DNA of 64,000 nt from Flavobacterium branchiicola (lineage in GTDB: Bacteria > Bacteroidota > Bacteroidia > Flavobacteriales > Flavobacteriaceae): NCBI RefSeq assembly GCF_018383905.1, contig NZ_JAGYWA010000002.1, positions 1 to 64,000 of the forward strand, in the 5' to 3' direction. Each line of letters begins with the position of its first letter. Position 1 is the stretch's first letter. A program made the position numbers and the translations under genes. Shown here piece after piece: positions 43,601-50,369 of this stretch. Under the pieces are notes generated by a model, which worked only from the letters and a program-made list of their open reading frames with translations, ran no database searches and was not told the DNA's origin.

Positions 43601-43634
43601 AAAAAAAAGTCCCATTTTATTGGGACTTTTTTTT
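43601..43634. terminator. Terminator overlapping the stop of the 486-residue protein gene
   Basis: A-run plus AGTCCCA pairs perfectly with TGGGACT plus T-run (14 bp in total) around a six-base loop; it works in both directions. Confidence 0.8.
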
Positions 43635-45093
43635 ATGAATTTTGTTCTAATTCTTTCTTAGGATGATATCCAAATAAGTGGTGTTCTTTTATAATTTCTG
43701 CAACTCCGGATGGAAGCATTGGTTCCCAGCCCGTTTTACCCTGACCAATCATTTTTAATACTTCGCGAGAGAATACGTTTAATATATCCGGGTTGTAATC
43801 CTTAATGTCAACCACTTTTCCGTTGAATTTAAAGAATTTGTATAATTCTTTCATTCTAGGATGAACTTTCAAGTTATCTGAAGTTATAATTTCTCCATTA
43901 TCACCTAACATTGGGTATAAGAATACCTTCATGTCGCGGTAGAATAATTTTCCAAAAGCTTCAAGAATACCTCCACTTAAATGACGGTAGTATTTCTCAT
44001 CAAATATGTCAACCAGGTTATTTACACCCATTGCCAATCCCATTCTGGCTTTGGTATAATTAGAGAAATATTCAACAACTTTATAATATTCCTGGAAATT
44101 CGAAATCATAACAGTCTGACCTAATGAACAAAGTAATTCGGCTCTGTCCATAAAATCACGCTCATCAATTTCACCATCAGAACGTAAGTTCGAAAGTGTA
44201 ATTTCAAAAACAACTAGTGTATTGTCTTTTTCGACCTTGTTTTCTTCCAGAAACATCTTTAATGATTTCTCATACATGTCAAGATTTACATTCGTAACCG
44301 GACGAAAACTTCCTCTAAAAGCAAGAAGGTTTTTTTTGTATAAAACAGCCGCCGGTAAAACGTTCTTTCCTTCAGGATTAAACATTACGGCATCGGTCAT
44401 TCCGTTTTTAACCAACTGCAAGCTCATCAAACGATTATCAACATCAGCAAAACGTGGTCCTGAAAAGTTAATAGTATCGATCTCTAATTGATCTTTGTCT
44501 AAGTGGTCGTATAAATAACGCAGTAAGCGTTTAGGGTCATTGTATTTGTAAAACGCGCCGTAAATTAAATTTACTCCCAGGATTCCAAGTGTTTCCTGTT
44601 GTAATCTCGCGTCAGTTTCTTTAAAACGAATATGAAGGATAATTTCGTTGTAAGCTTCGTCTGGTTCAATTTGGTATCGGATTCCGACCCAGCCGTGGCC
44701 TTTAAATTGTTTTGCAAAATCTATAGTTGCAACTGTGTTTGCGTAGCTAAAAAAAAGTTTCGTAGGATGTTTCTCTCGACTTAATCTTTCTTCAATAATC
44801 TGCCCTTCGAGAGTCAGCATTTTTTTTAATCGCTCTTCGGTAACATATCGTCCATCTTTTTCAGTTCCATAGACCGCATCACTAAAATCTTTATCGTACG
44901 CAGACATCGCTTTTGCAATTGTTCCCGATGAACCTCCGGATCTGAAAAAATGTCTAACTGTCTCTTGCCCAGCGCCAATTTCAGCAAATGTTCCGTAGAT
45001 ATTCTCGTTTAAATTGATGCGTAACGCTTTGTCTTTTATGGAAGGAATTTGTTCGATGACCTTGTCACCTTTGAGTTTTATTTCTGTACCCAT
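43633..45093 (-). CDS. Conserved Bacteroidota protein of unknown function, 486 residues
   Basis: This is a large, well-conserved-looking soluble protein without signal peptide or membrane helices. Notable phrases are LNENIYGTFAEIGAGQETVRHFFRSGGSSGTIAKAMSAYDK (about 26-66, Gly-rich, phosphate-binding-like), FSYANTVATID, HGWVGIRYQ and HPRMKELYKFFKFNGKV. I recall it being labelled nicotinate-nucleotide adenylyltransferase in databases, but the HxGH and ISSTxxR motifs of that family are not visible, so the label is not used here. Function unknown. It is transcribed alone, with a promoter box at 45116-45123, and faces the beta-lactamase-fold gene at 45184. Confidence 0.75.
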   Translation of the reverse strand: MGTEIKLKGDKVIEQIPSIKDKALRINLNENIYGTFAEIGAGQETVRHFFRSGGSSGTIAKAMSAYDKDFSDAVYGTEKDGRYVTEERLKKMLTLEGQIIEERLSREKHPTKLFFSYANTVATIDFAKQFKGHGWVGIRYQIEPDEAYNEIILHIRFKETDARLQQETLGILGVNLIYGAFYKYNDPKRLLRYLYDHLDKDQLEIDTINFSGPRFADVDNRLMSLQLVKNGMTDAVMFNPEGKNVLPAAVLYKKNLLAFRGSFRPVTNVNLDMYEKSLKMFLEENKVEKDNTLVVFEITLSNLRSDGEIDERDFMDRAELLCSLGQTVMISNFQEYYKVVEYFSNYTKARMGLAMGVNNLVDIFDEKYYRHLSGGILEAFGKLFYRDMKVFLYPMLGDNGEIITSDNLKVHPRMKELYKFFKFNGKVVDIKDYNPDILNVFSREVLKMIGQGKTGWEPMLPSGVAEIIKEHHLFGYHPKKELEQNS

Positions 45094-45115
45094 TTTATTT
45101 TAAATAGATTTGTTA

Positions 45116-45123
45116 CAAAGTTA
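45116..45123 (-). promoter_or_regulatory. Promoter of the 486-residue protein gene
   Basis: The minus-strand octamer TAACTTTG matches TAnnTTTG, 22 bases before the ATG at 45093. Confidence 0.5.
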
Positions 45124-45157
45124 GTAAATTAGGGTTCTAATGAAAGAGAAATAATCC

Positions 45158-45165
45158 TATTTTTG
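45158..45165 (+). promoter_or_regulatory. Promoter of the metallo-beta-lactamase-fold gene
   Basis: TATTTTTG matches TAnnTTTG, 18 bases before the TTG start at 45184; divergent from the box at 45116-45123. Confidence 0.5.
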
Positions 45166-45183
45166 TAAAAAAATTAAGTTCAA

Positions 45184-45948
45184 TTGAAGGTCTATTTTTT
45201 AGGTACTGGTACTTCTCAAGGTATCCCGATTATCGGGGTTGATCATCCCGTTTGTAAAAGCACTGATGCTAAGGATAAAAGGCTCCGTGTATCCATCTGG
45301 ATAACATGGGACGAACATTCTTATGTTATTGATTGCGGTCCGGATTTCAGACAGCAAATGCTTTCCTGCGGCTGCCGTAAACTCGATGCTATATTGTTTA
45401 CCCACGAACATTCAGACCATACTGCAGGTCTTGATGATATTCGTCCGTTTAACTTTCGACAAGGCGAAATTCCCGTTTATGCGCACCAACGCGTAATTGA
45501 TAATTTAAGACGTCGTTTTGAATATGTTTTCGAGACTGTGAATAAATATCCGGGAGCACCAAGTGTAAAAACAATCGAGGTTGTAAACAATCACCCTATT
45601 ACGGTTGGCGATAAAATGGCGATTCCAATAAACGTAATGCATGGCGATTTGCAGGTTTTTGGTTATCGCATTGATGATTTTGCTTATTTAACAGATGTGA
45701 AAACAATTGACCCAGTAGAAGTTGAGAAACTTAAAGGCTTAAAAGTTTTAGTGGTAAATGCGTTGCGTGTTGAACCACATGATACTCATTTTAACTTACA
45801 AGAAGCACTTGATTTTATCAATTTGGTAAAACCTGAGAAAGCTTACTTAACGCACATTAGCCATGTTTTAGGCTTTCACGAAGAAGTTCAGAAACAACTT
45901 CCGGAGAATGTTTTCCTGGCTTATGACAATTTAGAAATTACAATTTAA
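45184..45948 (+). CDS. Metallo-beta-lactamase-fold hydrolase (PhnP-like)
   Basis: The 254-residue protein opens with KVYFLGTGTSQGIP and carries the di-metal motif HxHxDH as H74, H76, D78 and H79 in FTHEHSDHTAGLDDI. Later ligands are in NVMHGDLQ and the closing LTHISHVLG. The early HPVCKSTDAKDKRLRVS places it with the PhnP/RNase Z-like branch that often hydrolyses cyclic phosphodiesters. The cellular substrate is unknown. It starts with TTG at 45184 and is followed after 13 bases by a small membrane-anchored protein gene on the same strand. Confidence 0.9.
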   Translation: MKVYFLGTGTSQGIPIIGVDHPVCKSTDAKDKRLRVSIWITWDEHSYVIDCGPDFRQQMLSCGCRKLDAILFTHEHSDHTAGLDDIRPFNFRQGEIPVYAHQRVIDNLRRRFEYVFETVNKYPGAPSVKTIEVVNNHPITVGDKMAIPINVMHGDLQVFGYRIDDFAYLTDVKTIDPVEVEKLKGLKVLVVNALRVEPHDTHFNLQEALDFINLVKPEKAYLTHISHVLGFHEEVQKQLPENVFLAYDNLEITI

Positions 45949-45961
45949 TTATACCTCAGAA

Positions 45962-46465
45962 ATGAAAAAATCCTTAATGCTTTATCTTTTTATCCTTGCG
46001 ATATTAATGAATGTTTTTACCTACATGTTTTATAGCCGTGAGGTAAAATTTGGAGAAGAAAGATATGAGAAAACCACTAAGAAATTAAGAGACAGTATTA
46101 ATCTGGTTTCAGGAAAACTGGCAGAAGCCGATTATTTTTCTCTGGAGCACAATGAAAATGCACAAAATTACTTTGATAATAGTGCTTCTGGTGGAAAAGT
46201 AATTTTATACGAAAAACTTATTCCCGCTGTAACAGAAAAATTATTAGACCTGAATTCAAATCCAAAAGGAAATCCTTATACAGGACAGGATATGATCGAC
46301 GGAAAGAAGTTTGTTATCAATAAAGTAAAAATATTAAATCACAGATGGATCATTGCAGATTACAGTAACGGTGAATTGTGGGGAGAAGTCTTGTTAAAAT
46401 ACTTTGTTGATATGGATGAAAGTATTACATTTGAAGTAAATCAAACTTGGTTATATCAAAAATAG
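45962..46465 (+). CDS. Membrane-anchored protein of unknown function
   Basis: The 167-residue protein has an N-terminal membrane anchor (about 4-24, LMLYLFILAILMNVFTYMFY) and a periplasmic domain with a short helical stretch (KTTKKLRDSINLVSGKLAEADYFSLEHNENAQNYF) and a beta-rich end. The last part, NHRWIIADYSNGELWGEVLLKYFVDMD, looks like a compact sandwich. No family was recognised. It sits 13 bases after the metallo-hydrolase gene and is probably co-transcribed. Confidence 0.7.
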   Translation: MKKSLMLYLFILAILMNVFTYMFYSREVKFGEERYEKTTKKLRDSINLVSGKLAEADYFSLEHNENAQNYFDNSASGGKVILYEKLIPAVTEKLLDLNSNPKGNPYTGQDMIDGKKFVINKVKILNHRWIIADYSNGELWGEVLLKYFVDMDESITFEVNQTWLYQK

Positions 46466-46490
46466 GATTTTTTAATCCTATTTTTTTTTT
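46458..46490 (+). terminator. Terminator after the 45962 gene
   Basis: AAAAATAGGATT pairs with AATCCTATTTTT around a four-base loop, ending in T-run; its left arm overlaps the gene's last codons. Confidence 0.7.
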
Positions 46491-46513
46491 GCTTAATTTA
46501 AAACTACAGGATT

Positions 46514-46936
46514 ATGAAAAAGATGTTTTTATTCGCAATTATCGCAACTGCTGCATTTTCTTGCGCAAAAAAAGTTTCGCAGGAAAAAGTACCTGCAAAG
46601 GAACCGCAAAAAGAACATATTGTAGGAGCAGATTCTGATGCTCACGGTTGTAAAGGTTCTGCCGGTTACACGTGGTCTACATTAAAAAAAGAATGCATCC
46701 GTGTTTTTGAAGGGACAAAATTGTCTCATTACGATGACGGAAAAACCTATACTACTGCTTCATTCGTAATTTTTGATGGAAATAAAGCAGAACTTTTTTT
46801 AGATACTCAAAAAGAATCAATCATTTTAGAAAGAAAATCTGAAGGAGATTCGTGGGTTAATGGCGATTGGCAGTTAATTCCCTGGAAAGGATATGTTTTG
46901 AAAAAAGCGGGTAAGATTCTTTATACTGGACAATAG
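46514..46936 (+). CDS. Small lipoprotein of unknown function
   Basis: The 140-residue protein has a short lipobox signal (AFSCAKK, Cys about residue 17), a Lys/Glu-rich linker, and a domain with the phrase GCKGSAGYTWSTLKKECIRVFEGTKL (about 49-74), where two cysteines may form a disulfide. The remainder alternates strands (TYTTASFVIFDGNKAELFL, ESIILERKSEGDSWVNGDWQLIPWKGYVLKK), as in a small beta-barrel. The opening GCKGSAGYTWS is a motif I recall from some Flavobacteria lipoproteins but not a named function. A terminator follows. Confidence 0.7.
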   Translation: MKKMFLFAIIATAAFSCAKKVSQEKVPAKEPQKEHIVGADSDAHGCKGSAGYTWSTLKKECIRVFEGTKLSHYDDGKTYTTASFVIFDGNKAELFLDTQKESIILERKSEGDSWVNGDWQLIPWKGYVLKKAGKILYTGQ

Positions 46937-46951
46937 AGTTTATACTATTAT

Positions 46952-46993
46952 AAAAGTCGTAGTTTTTAATTTTAGAACTGCGACTTTTTTTTT
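46952..46993. terminator. Terminator between the lipoprotein and antitoxin genes
   Basis: AAAAGTCGTAGTT pairs with AACTGCGACTTTT (one G-T) with T-run; it lies between convergent genes ending at 46936 and 47017. Confidence 0.75.
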
Positions 46994-47016
46994 AGCTGTA
47001 ATTTACTCCTCAAATA

Positions 47017-47331
47017 TTATTTGTCTAGACTAATATTTAAATCAGTTAATTCAATTTGAAATTTAACTTTAGCTTTTAAAGCTGTGAAAATTTTAATAAG
47101 TGTCTCTAAAGATATATTTCCCGCGTTATTTTCAAGTTTCGAAATTTGTGCTTTTTGGACACCTACAAGTCGTCCTAATTCTTCTTGAGTTAAACGACGT
47201 TCTTTTCGGGTTTCTTTAATTGCACTTCCTATCAAATCCATTTGCAAATCATATTCAAATCGATCTCTATTTGGAGTTCCTAATTTCCCAACAATTTCAT
47301 CAGTTACTTCGTTTAAAGTATATTTTTTCAT
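47017..47331 (-). CDS. higA: HigA-type antitoxin, XRE-family helix-turn-helix
   Basis: The 104-residue protein has a lambda-repressor-like HTH (about 40-95, RRLTQEELGRLVGVQKAQISKLENN), after a short N-terminal extension. It follows the toxin gene by 19 bases in the same direction (toxin first), the order typical of higBA. It should bind the toxin and repress the operon. The palindrome at 47708-47749 beside the promoter is a possible operator. Confidence 0.88.
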   Translation of the reverse strand: MKKYTLNEVTDEIVGKLGTPNRDRFEYDLQMDLIGSAIKETRKERRLTQEELGRLVGVQKAQISKLENNAGNISLETLIKIFTALKAKVKFQIELTDLNISLDK

Positions 47332-47350
47332 TTATCTATAATTTTGATTT

Positions 47351-47692
47351 TTAATCTTTATCCTCAAAATAATTTAATCTAATTTTAGTAGCTCTATCTA
47401 TTTCTTTATCTGGAACCTTACTTTGCTTTTTTATAAATCCATGAGTGGATATAACAAGAGTGTTTTGTGAATTTCGTTTGTCCCAGAATGCTAATAATCT
47501 GTATTGATTTCCTTTATATAAAGTTCTGAATTCCCATATTTCATCATTTAGTTTTTTAAAAAGTTGAGAATCATTTTTACTTTGTGATTTTCTGATGTTG
47601 TAAATTATTTTTTCTGAATGTTTTGAATCTAATATTTTTAGAAAGTCGAAAGCATCCTCTAAGAATATTATGTCGAAAAGTTTTTTCATCAT
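47351..47692 (-). CDS. higB: HigB/RelE-type toxin (Gp49-like)
   Basis: The 113-residue protein (ATG at 47692; an upstream TTG at 47707 would lie on the promoter) carries the Gp49-like mRNA-interferase fold: LNDEIWEFRTLYKGNQYRLLAFWD and the diagnostic LVISTHGFIKKQSKVPDKEIDRA (about 79-101). Basic and aromatic residues in these strands are the active-site set of the family, which cuts mRNA on the ribosome. It is paired with the antitoxin gene downstream. An isolated type II module between ordinary genes usually indicates acquisition by transfer. Codon use is not clearly different. Confidence 0.88.
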   Translation of the reverse strand: MMKKLFDIIFLEDAFDFLKILDSKHSEKIIYNIRKSQSKNDSQLFKKLNDEIWEFRTLYKGNQYRLLAFWDKRNSQNTLVISTHGFIKKQSKVPDKEIDRATKIRLNYFEDKD

Positions 47693-47704
47693 GTCTTGAT
47701 ATTG

Positions 47705-47712
47705 CAAAAATA
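47705..47712 (-). promoter_or_regulatory. Promoter of the toxin-antitoxin operon
   Basis: The minus-strand octamer TATTTTTG matches TAnnTTTG, 12 bases before the ATG at 47692, giving a very short leader. Confidence 0.5.
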
Positions 47713-47749
47713 CCCCAAAGTTTCCGTAAAAGGAAACTTTGGGGTATTT
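47708..47749. promoter_or_regulatory. Perfect 18-bp inverted repeat at the toxin-antitoxin promoter (operator or terminator)
   Basis: AAATACCCCAAAGTTTCC (47708-47725) and its exact inverse (47732-47749) flank a six-base spacer. It overlaps the -7 box at 47705-47712, so it could be the operator bound by the antitoxin. It could instead be a terminator for the esterase gene ending 120 bases upstream at 47869; the flanking T-run on the minus strand is short. Confidence 0.55.
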
Positions 47750-47868
47750 AATTATTCTGATTATTTAAAATAAACCTGTTTTGATTTATTATACTAAAAT
47801 ACAATATTGTATTTAAAAAACAATGACTAAAGTAAGTTTTTTCTTTCTTTAAAATTTCGTAAGTGAAA

Positions 47869-48513
47869 TTACAAAGCCAGCCAATTCTTAAAATCAAAGA
47901 AATTTTGTGGCGCAACACCGTGACCAACCGGATATTCTTTGTACGTTGCCGGAATATTTAGTTTTTCTAAAATTGCAGGAGTTTTTCTTGCCCAGTCAAT
48001 TGGAATAACCTGATCTACAGTTCCGTGTGAAGCAAATATTTTTAAATCTTTAAAGTCGTTATTTGCAAAACCTTCCTTAATGATTTCGTCATTAAAATAA
48101 CCGCTCATTGCAACTACTCGTTGTACTTTTTCTGGATAAGAAAGTGCAACAGAATAACTCAAAATAGATCCCTGACTGAAACCAATCAAGGTAACATTAT
48201 TGGCATCGATTGGATATTTAGCAACCAATTCATCGATAAAATTAGCAATTGCATCACGAGAAGTTTTTGCTTGTTCATTATCTGAAAATTTATTCTGATC
48301 GGCATCAAAGTTAATCGCATACCAGGCATAAGCTCCATATTGCAAATCGTATGGCGCTCTGGCAGAAATTACATAATAATTATCAGGAAGCTCAGTTGCA
48401 AAAGAGAATAAATCCTCTTCATTGCTTCCGTATCCGTGTAATAAAAGCAAAAGCGGATTTTTATCTAAAATAACTTTTGGTTCTTGTATTTTATATTCTA
48501 ATGATAGATTCAT
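47869..48513 (-). CDS. Alpha/beta hydrolase, carboxylesterase/phospholipase type
   Basis: The 214-residue cytoplasmic protein has the hydrolase nucleophile elbow GFSQGS (about 111-116), the oxyanion-hole phrase LLHGYGSNEEDL (about 24-35), an acid in HGTVDQVIP (about 168-176) and the catalytic histidine in GHGVAP (about 198-203). This matches the YpfH/Est family related to eukaryotic acyl-protein thioesterase. The physiological ester is unknown. It is preceded by a hairpin-containing repeat stretch and is probably monocistronic. Confidence 0.88.
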   Translation of the reverse strand: MNLSLEYKIQEPKVILDKNPLLLLLHGYGSNEEDLFSFATELPDNYYVISARAPYDLQYGAYAWYAINFDADQNKFSDNEQAKTSRDAIANFIDELVAKYPIDANNVTLIGFSQGSILSYSVALSYPEKVQRVVAMSGYFNDEIIKEGFANNDFKDLKIFASHGTVDQVIPIDWARKTPAILEKLNIPATYKEYPVGHGVAPQNFFDFKNWLAL

Positions 48514-48519
48514 TTTTTT

Positions 48520-48645
48520 TAATTGTGAAATGTGAAATGTGAAAGGGTTGAAGTTTCAGTTATGAGCTTTGTCAAAGTTTCAAACTTTGACAAAGCTTTT
48601 CAAGTTGCGATATTGGAATTTGGAATTTTAAAAATTGGGATTTAA
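48520..48645. repeat. Iterated-word region with hairpin between two leftward genes
   Basis: GTGAAAT occurs twice in tandem at 48526-48542 (then GTGAAAG), a hairpin lies at 48565-48597, and GGAATTT-type words recur on the right (48611-48640). Unlike the other elements the two flanks are not clear inverses of each other, so membership is less certain. Confidence 0.45.
48565..48597. terminator. Perfect hairpin (terminator) after the TIC20-like gene
   Basis: AGCTTTGTCAAAGTTT and its exact inverse (16 bp) surround a single C. On the minus strand it lies 53 bases past the stop of the gene at 48650. Confidence 0.7.
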
Positions 48646-48649
48646 AAAA

Positions 48650-48976
48650 TTAACCAATTTTTTGAAACCATTTTTGAAAAAGTCCGCCAACCAAAGGTAA
48701 AGGTCTTGTTTGTCCCTGAATAGCACTAAAAATTCCGTATACCCATAAAATAGAGATGCAGATCCACATTGGGAAAGTGATAAAGAAACTGTCAAAATTA
48801 CTGATGATGGCTCCGAAAGAAATAAAAGTTAAGGATAAACCTAAAGCCTGACGGATATGGAAAGAAGCAAAACTGTTTTTGTTTTCAGAATTCATGCTCA
48901 TAGCAATCAAAACGCCAATAATTAAAATATAACTGGTAATGGCGATTGATTTTCCTTCTTCGATTGTATTGTTCAT
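48650..48976 (-). CDS. TIC20/DUF4870-like small membrane protein
   Basis: The 108-residue protein, counted from ATG 48976 (a TTG at 48994 would overlap the upstream gene), has three or four membrane helices around ITSYILIIGVLIAMSMN, ASFHIRQALGLSLTFISFGAII and FPMWICISILWVYGIFSAI. The FHIRQAL phrase and the ending QGQTRPLPLVGGLFQ match the DUF4870/TIC20-type family. Function unknown. It starts 4 bases after the dihydroorotase-like stop, so the two are probably co-transcribed. Confidence 0.78.
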   Translation of the reverse strand: MNNTIEEGKSIAITSYILIIGVLIAMSMNSENKNSFASFHIRQALGLSLTFISFGAIISNFDSFFITFPMWICISILWVYGIFSAIQGQTRPLPLVGGLFQKWFQKIG

Positions 48977-48980
48977 TTTA

Positions 48981-50231
48981 TTATTTTGTAACAAGTTGAT
49001 TTTGATTTAAAATTCCGTACACAGCACCTTTTATTTCAGTTCCTAAAAAAGCGGAATTTTTAGATTTTGAAAGGATATTTTCTTTAGTGAAAGTCGATTT
49101 TCCTTCAGTTGTAAACAAAGTGAAATTAGCTTTTGCACCTTCTTCAATTGTGTCGCTTTCAAGACCGAAAATAGCTCTCCCCGAAGTTAATTTTGCAACC
49201 ACAGTTTCTACCGGTAAAACAGTTAATAAAGCAGTAAACGCACTTTCTAAACCAATAGTTCCGTTTTTAGCAGTATCAAATTCCATTTTCTTGAATTCAA
49301 TATCAATCGGATTATGGTCTGAAGTAATCATATCGATGGTTCCGTCAGCGATTCCGTTTAATAAAGCCTGTCTGTCAACTTCTGTGCGTAATGGTGGTGT
49401 AACTTTAAAACGAGTATCAAAACCGTCTAATTTTTCATCAGTTAAAACTAAATGATGTACAGAAGCGCTTGTAGTTACATTTAAACCTTTAGCTTTAGCT
49501 TCTCTAATTAACTGAACCGATTTTGCGGTTGAAATCGTAGGAATATGAAGTTTTCCGCCAGTATATTCTAATAAAAATAAGTTTCTTGAAATTTGCAGTT
49601 CTTCAGCTAAATTCGGAATTCCTTTTAATCCTAATCTCGTAGAAACAATTCCCTCGTTGGCAACACCATTTCCTTTGATATTTGGATCTTGTGAATAAGT
49701 AATTACCAAACCATCAAAATCCTGTACATATTGTAAAGCGATTTTTAGCAAATTGGCATTGTCGATACTTCTGTTATAATCTCCAAAGGCAACTGCCCCA
49801 GCATTTTTCATATCAAATAATTCTGCCATATCTTTTCCTTCGCTGGCTTTTGTCAAGGCTCCGATTGGGAAAAGTTCTGTAGCAAAACCATTTGCTTTGT
49901 TTTTTACAAAATTCACCTGAGCCTGATTGTCAATAACAGGGAAGGAGTTAGGCTGAAGTGCAATGGCAGTAAAACCGCTTTTTGCTGCAACGTTTAATCC
50001 GTTTGCAATAGTTTCTCTATCTTCATAACCCGGTTCACCTAGTGAAACACTACTGTCAAACCAACCCTGAGAAACATGAAGATCATCGAATCTTACGATT
50101 GTTGCATCGTTATTTGGAAGAGAAACGCCTATTTTTTCTATTAAACCATCTGCAATTAAAAGATCAACGGTCTGATTGTGAAACGGACTTTTGGAGTCGA
50201 TAATTTTGGCGCTTTTGATGATTACTTTCAT
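48981..50231 (-). CDS. Dihydroorotase-like protein lacking the metal-binding HxH
   Basis: The 416-residue protein aligns with class I dihydroorotases: GEPGYEDRETIANGLNVAAKSGFTAI (about 67-92), GKLHIPTISTAKSVQLI and TSDHNPIDIEFK (about 300-311). The metal-binding DxHxH just before is altered: the sequence reads GWFDSSVSLGEPG, so both histidines are serine. The DHAPH motif is also changed to DHNP. Without these residues the zinc site should be missing, so it is probably not an active dihydroorotase by itself. In other bacteria such pseudo-dihydroorotases support aspartate transcarbamoylase; whether that holds here is unknown. An active enzyme is expected elsewhere in the genome. Confidence 0.85.
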   Translation of the reverse strand: MKVIIKSAKIIDSKSPFHNQTVDLLIADGLIEKIGVSLPNNDATIVRFDDLHVSQGWFDSSVSLGEPGYEDRETIANGLNVAAKSGFTAIALQPNSFPVIDNQAQVNFVKNKANGFATELFPIGALTKASEGKDMAELFDMKNAGAVAFGDYNRSIDNANLLKIALQYVQDFDGLVITYSQDPNIKGNGVANEGIVSTRLGLKGIPNLAEELQISRNLFLLEYTGGKLHIPTISTAKSVQLIREAKAKGLNVTTSASVHHLVLTDEKLDGFDTRFKVTPPLRTEVDRQALLNGIADGTIDMITSDHNPIDIEFKKMEFDTAKNGTIGLESAFTALLTVLPVETVVAKLTSGRAIFGLESDTIEEGAKANFTLFTTEGKSTFTKENILSKSKNSAFLGTEIKGAVYGILNQNQLVTK

Positions 50232-50266
50232 ATGTAGATATATTTGTGTTGTATTAAAATCTCCGT

Positions 50267-50356
50267 TTTGTCATTTCGACGAAGGAGAAATCGCATCCAA
50301 TTTTCTGCATAGTATGTTCTCAGCTTGTGTGATTTCTCCTTCGTCGAAATGACAAA
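50267..50356. repeat. Long inverted repeat with 26-bp perfect arms
   Basis: The left arm (50267-50292) contains TCATTTCGACGAAGGAGAAA and the right arm (50331-50356) is its exact inverse, with a 38-base spacer. Arm sequence is more GC-rich than its surroundings. It lies between two leftward genes. I recall the same words from intergenic regions of other Flavobacteria, so this is probably a dispersed palindromic element. Confidence 0.8.
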
Positions 50357-50369
50357 CAGGCTAAAAAAA

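Noticed and set aside
43633..45093. Nicotinate-nucleotide adenylyltransferase label
   Set aside because: HxGH and ISSTxxR-type motifs were not seen.
48976..48994. TTG start of the TIC20-like gene at 48994
   Set aside because: It would overlap the upstream gene's stop region and add a non-family N-terminus; ATG 48976 is better.
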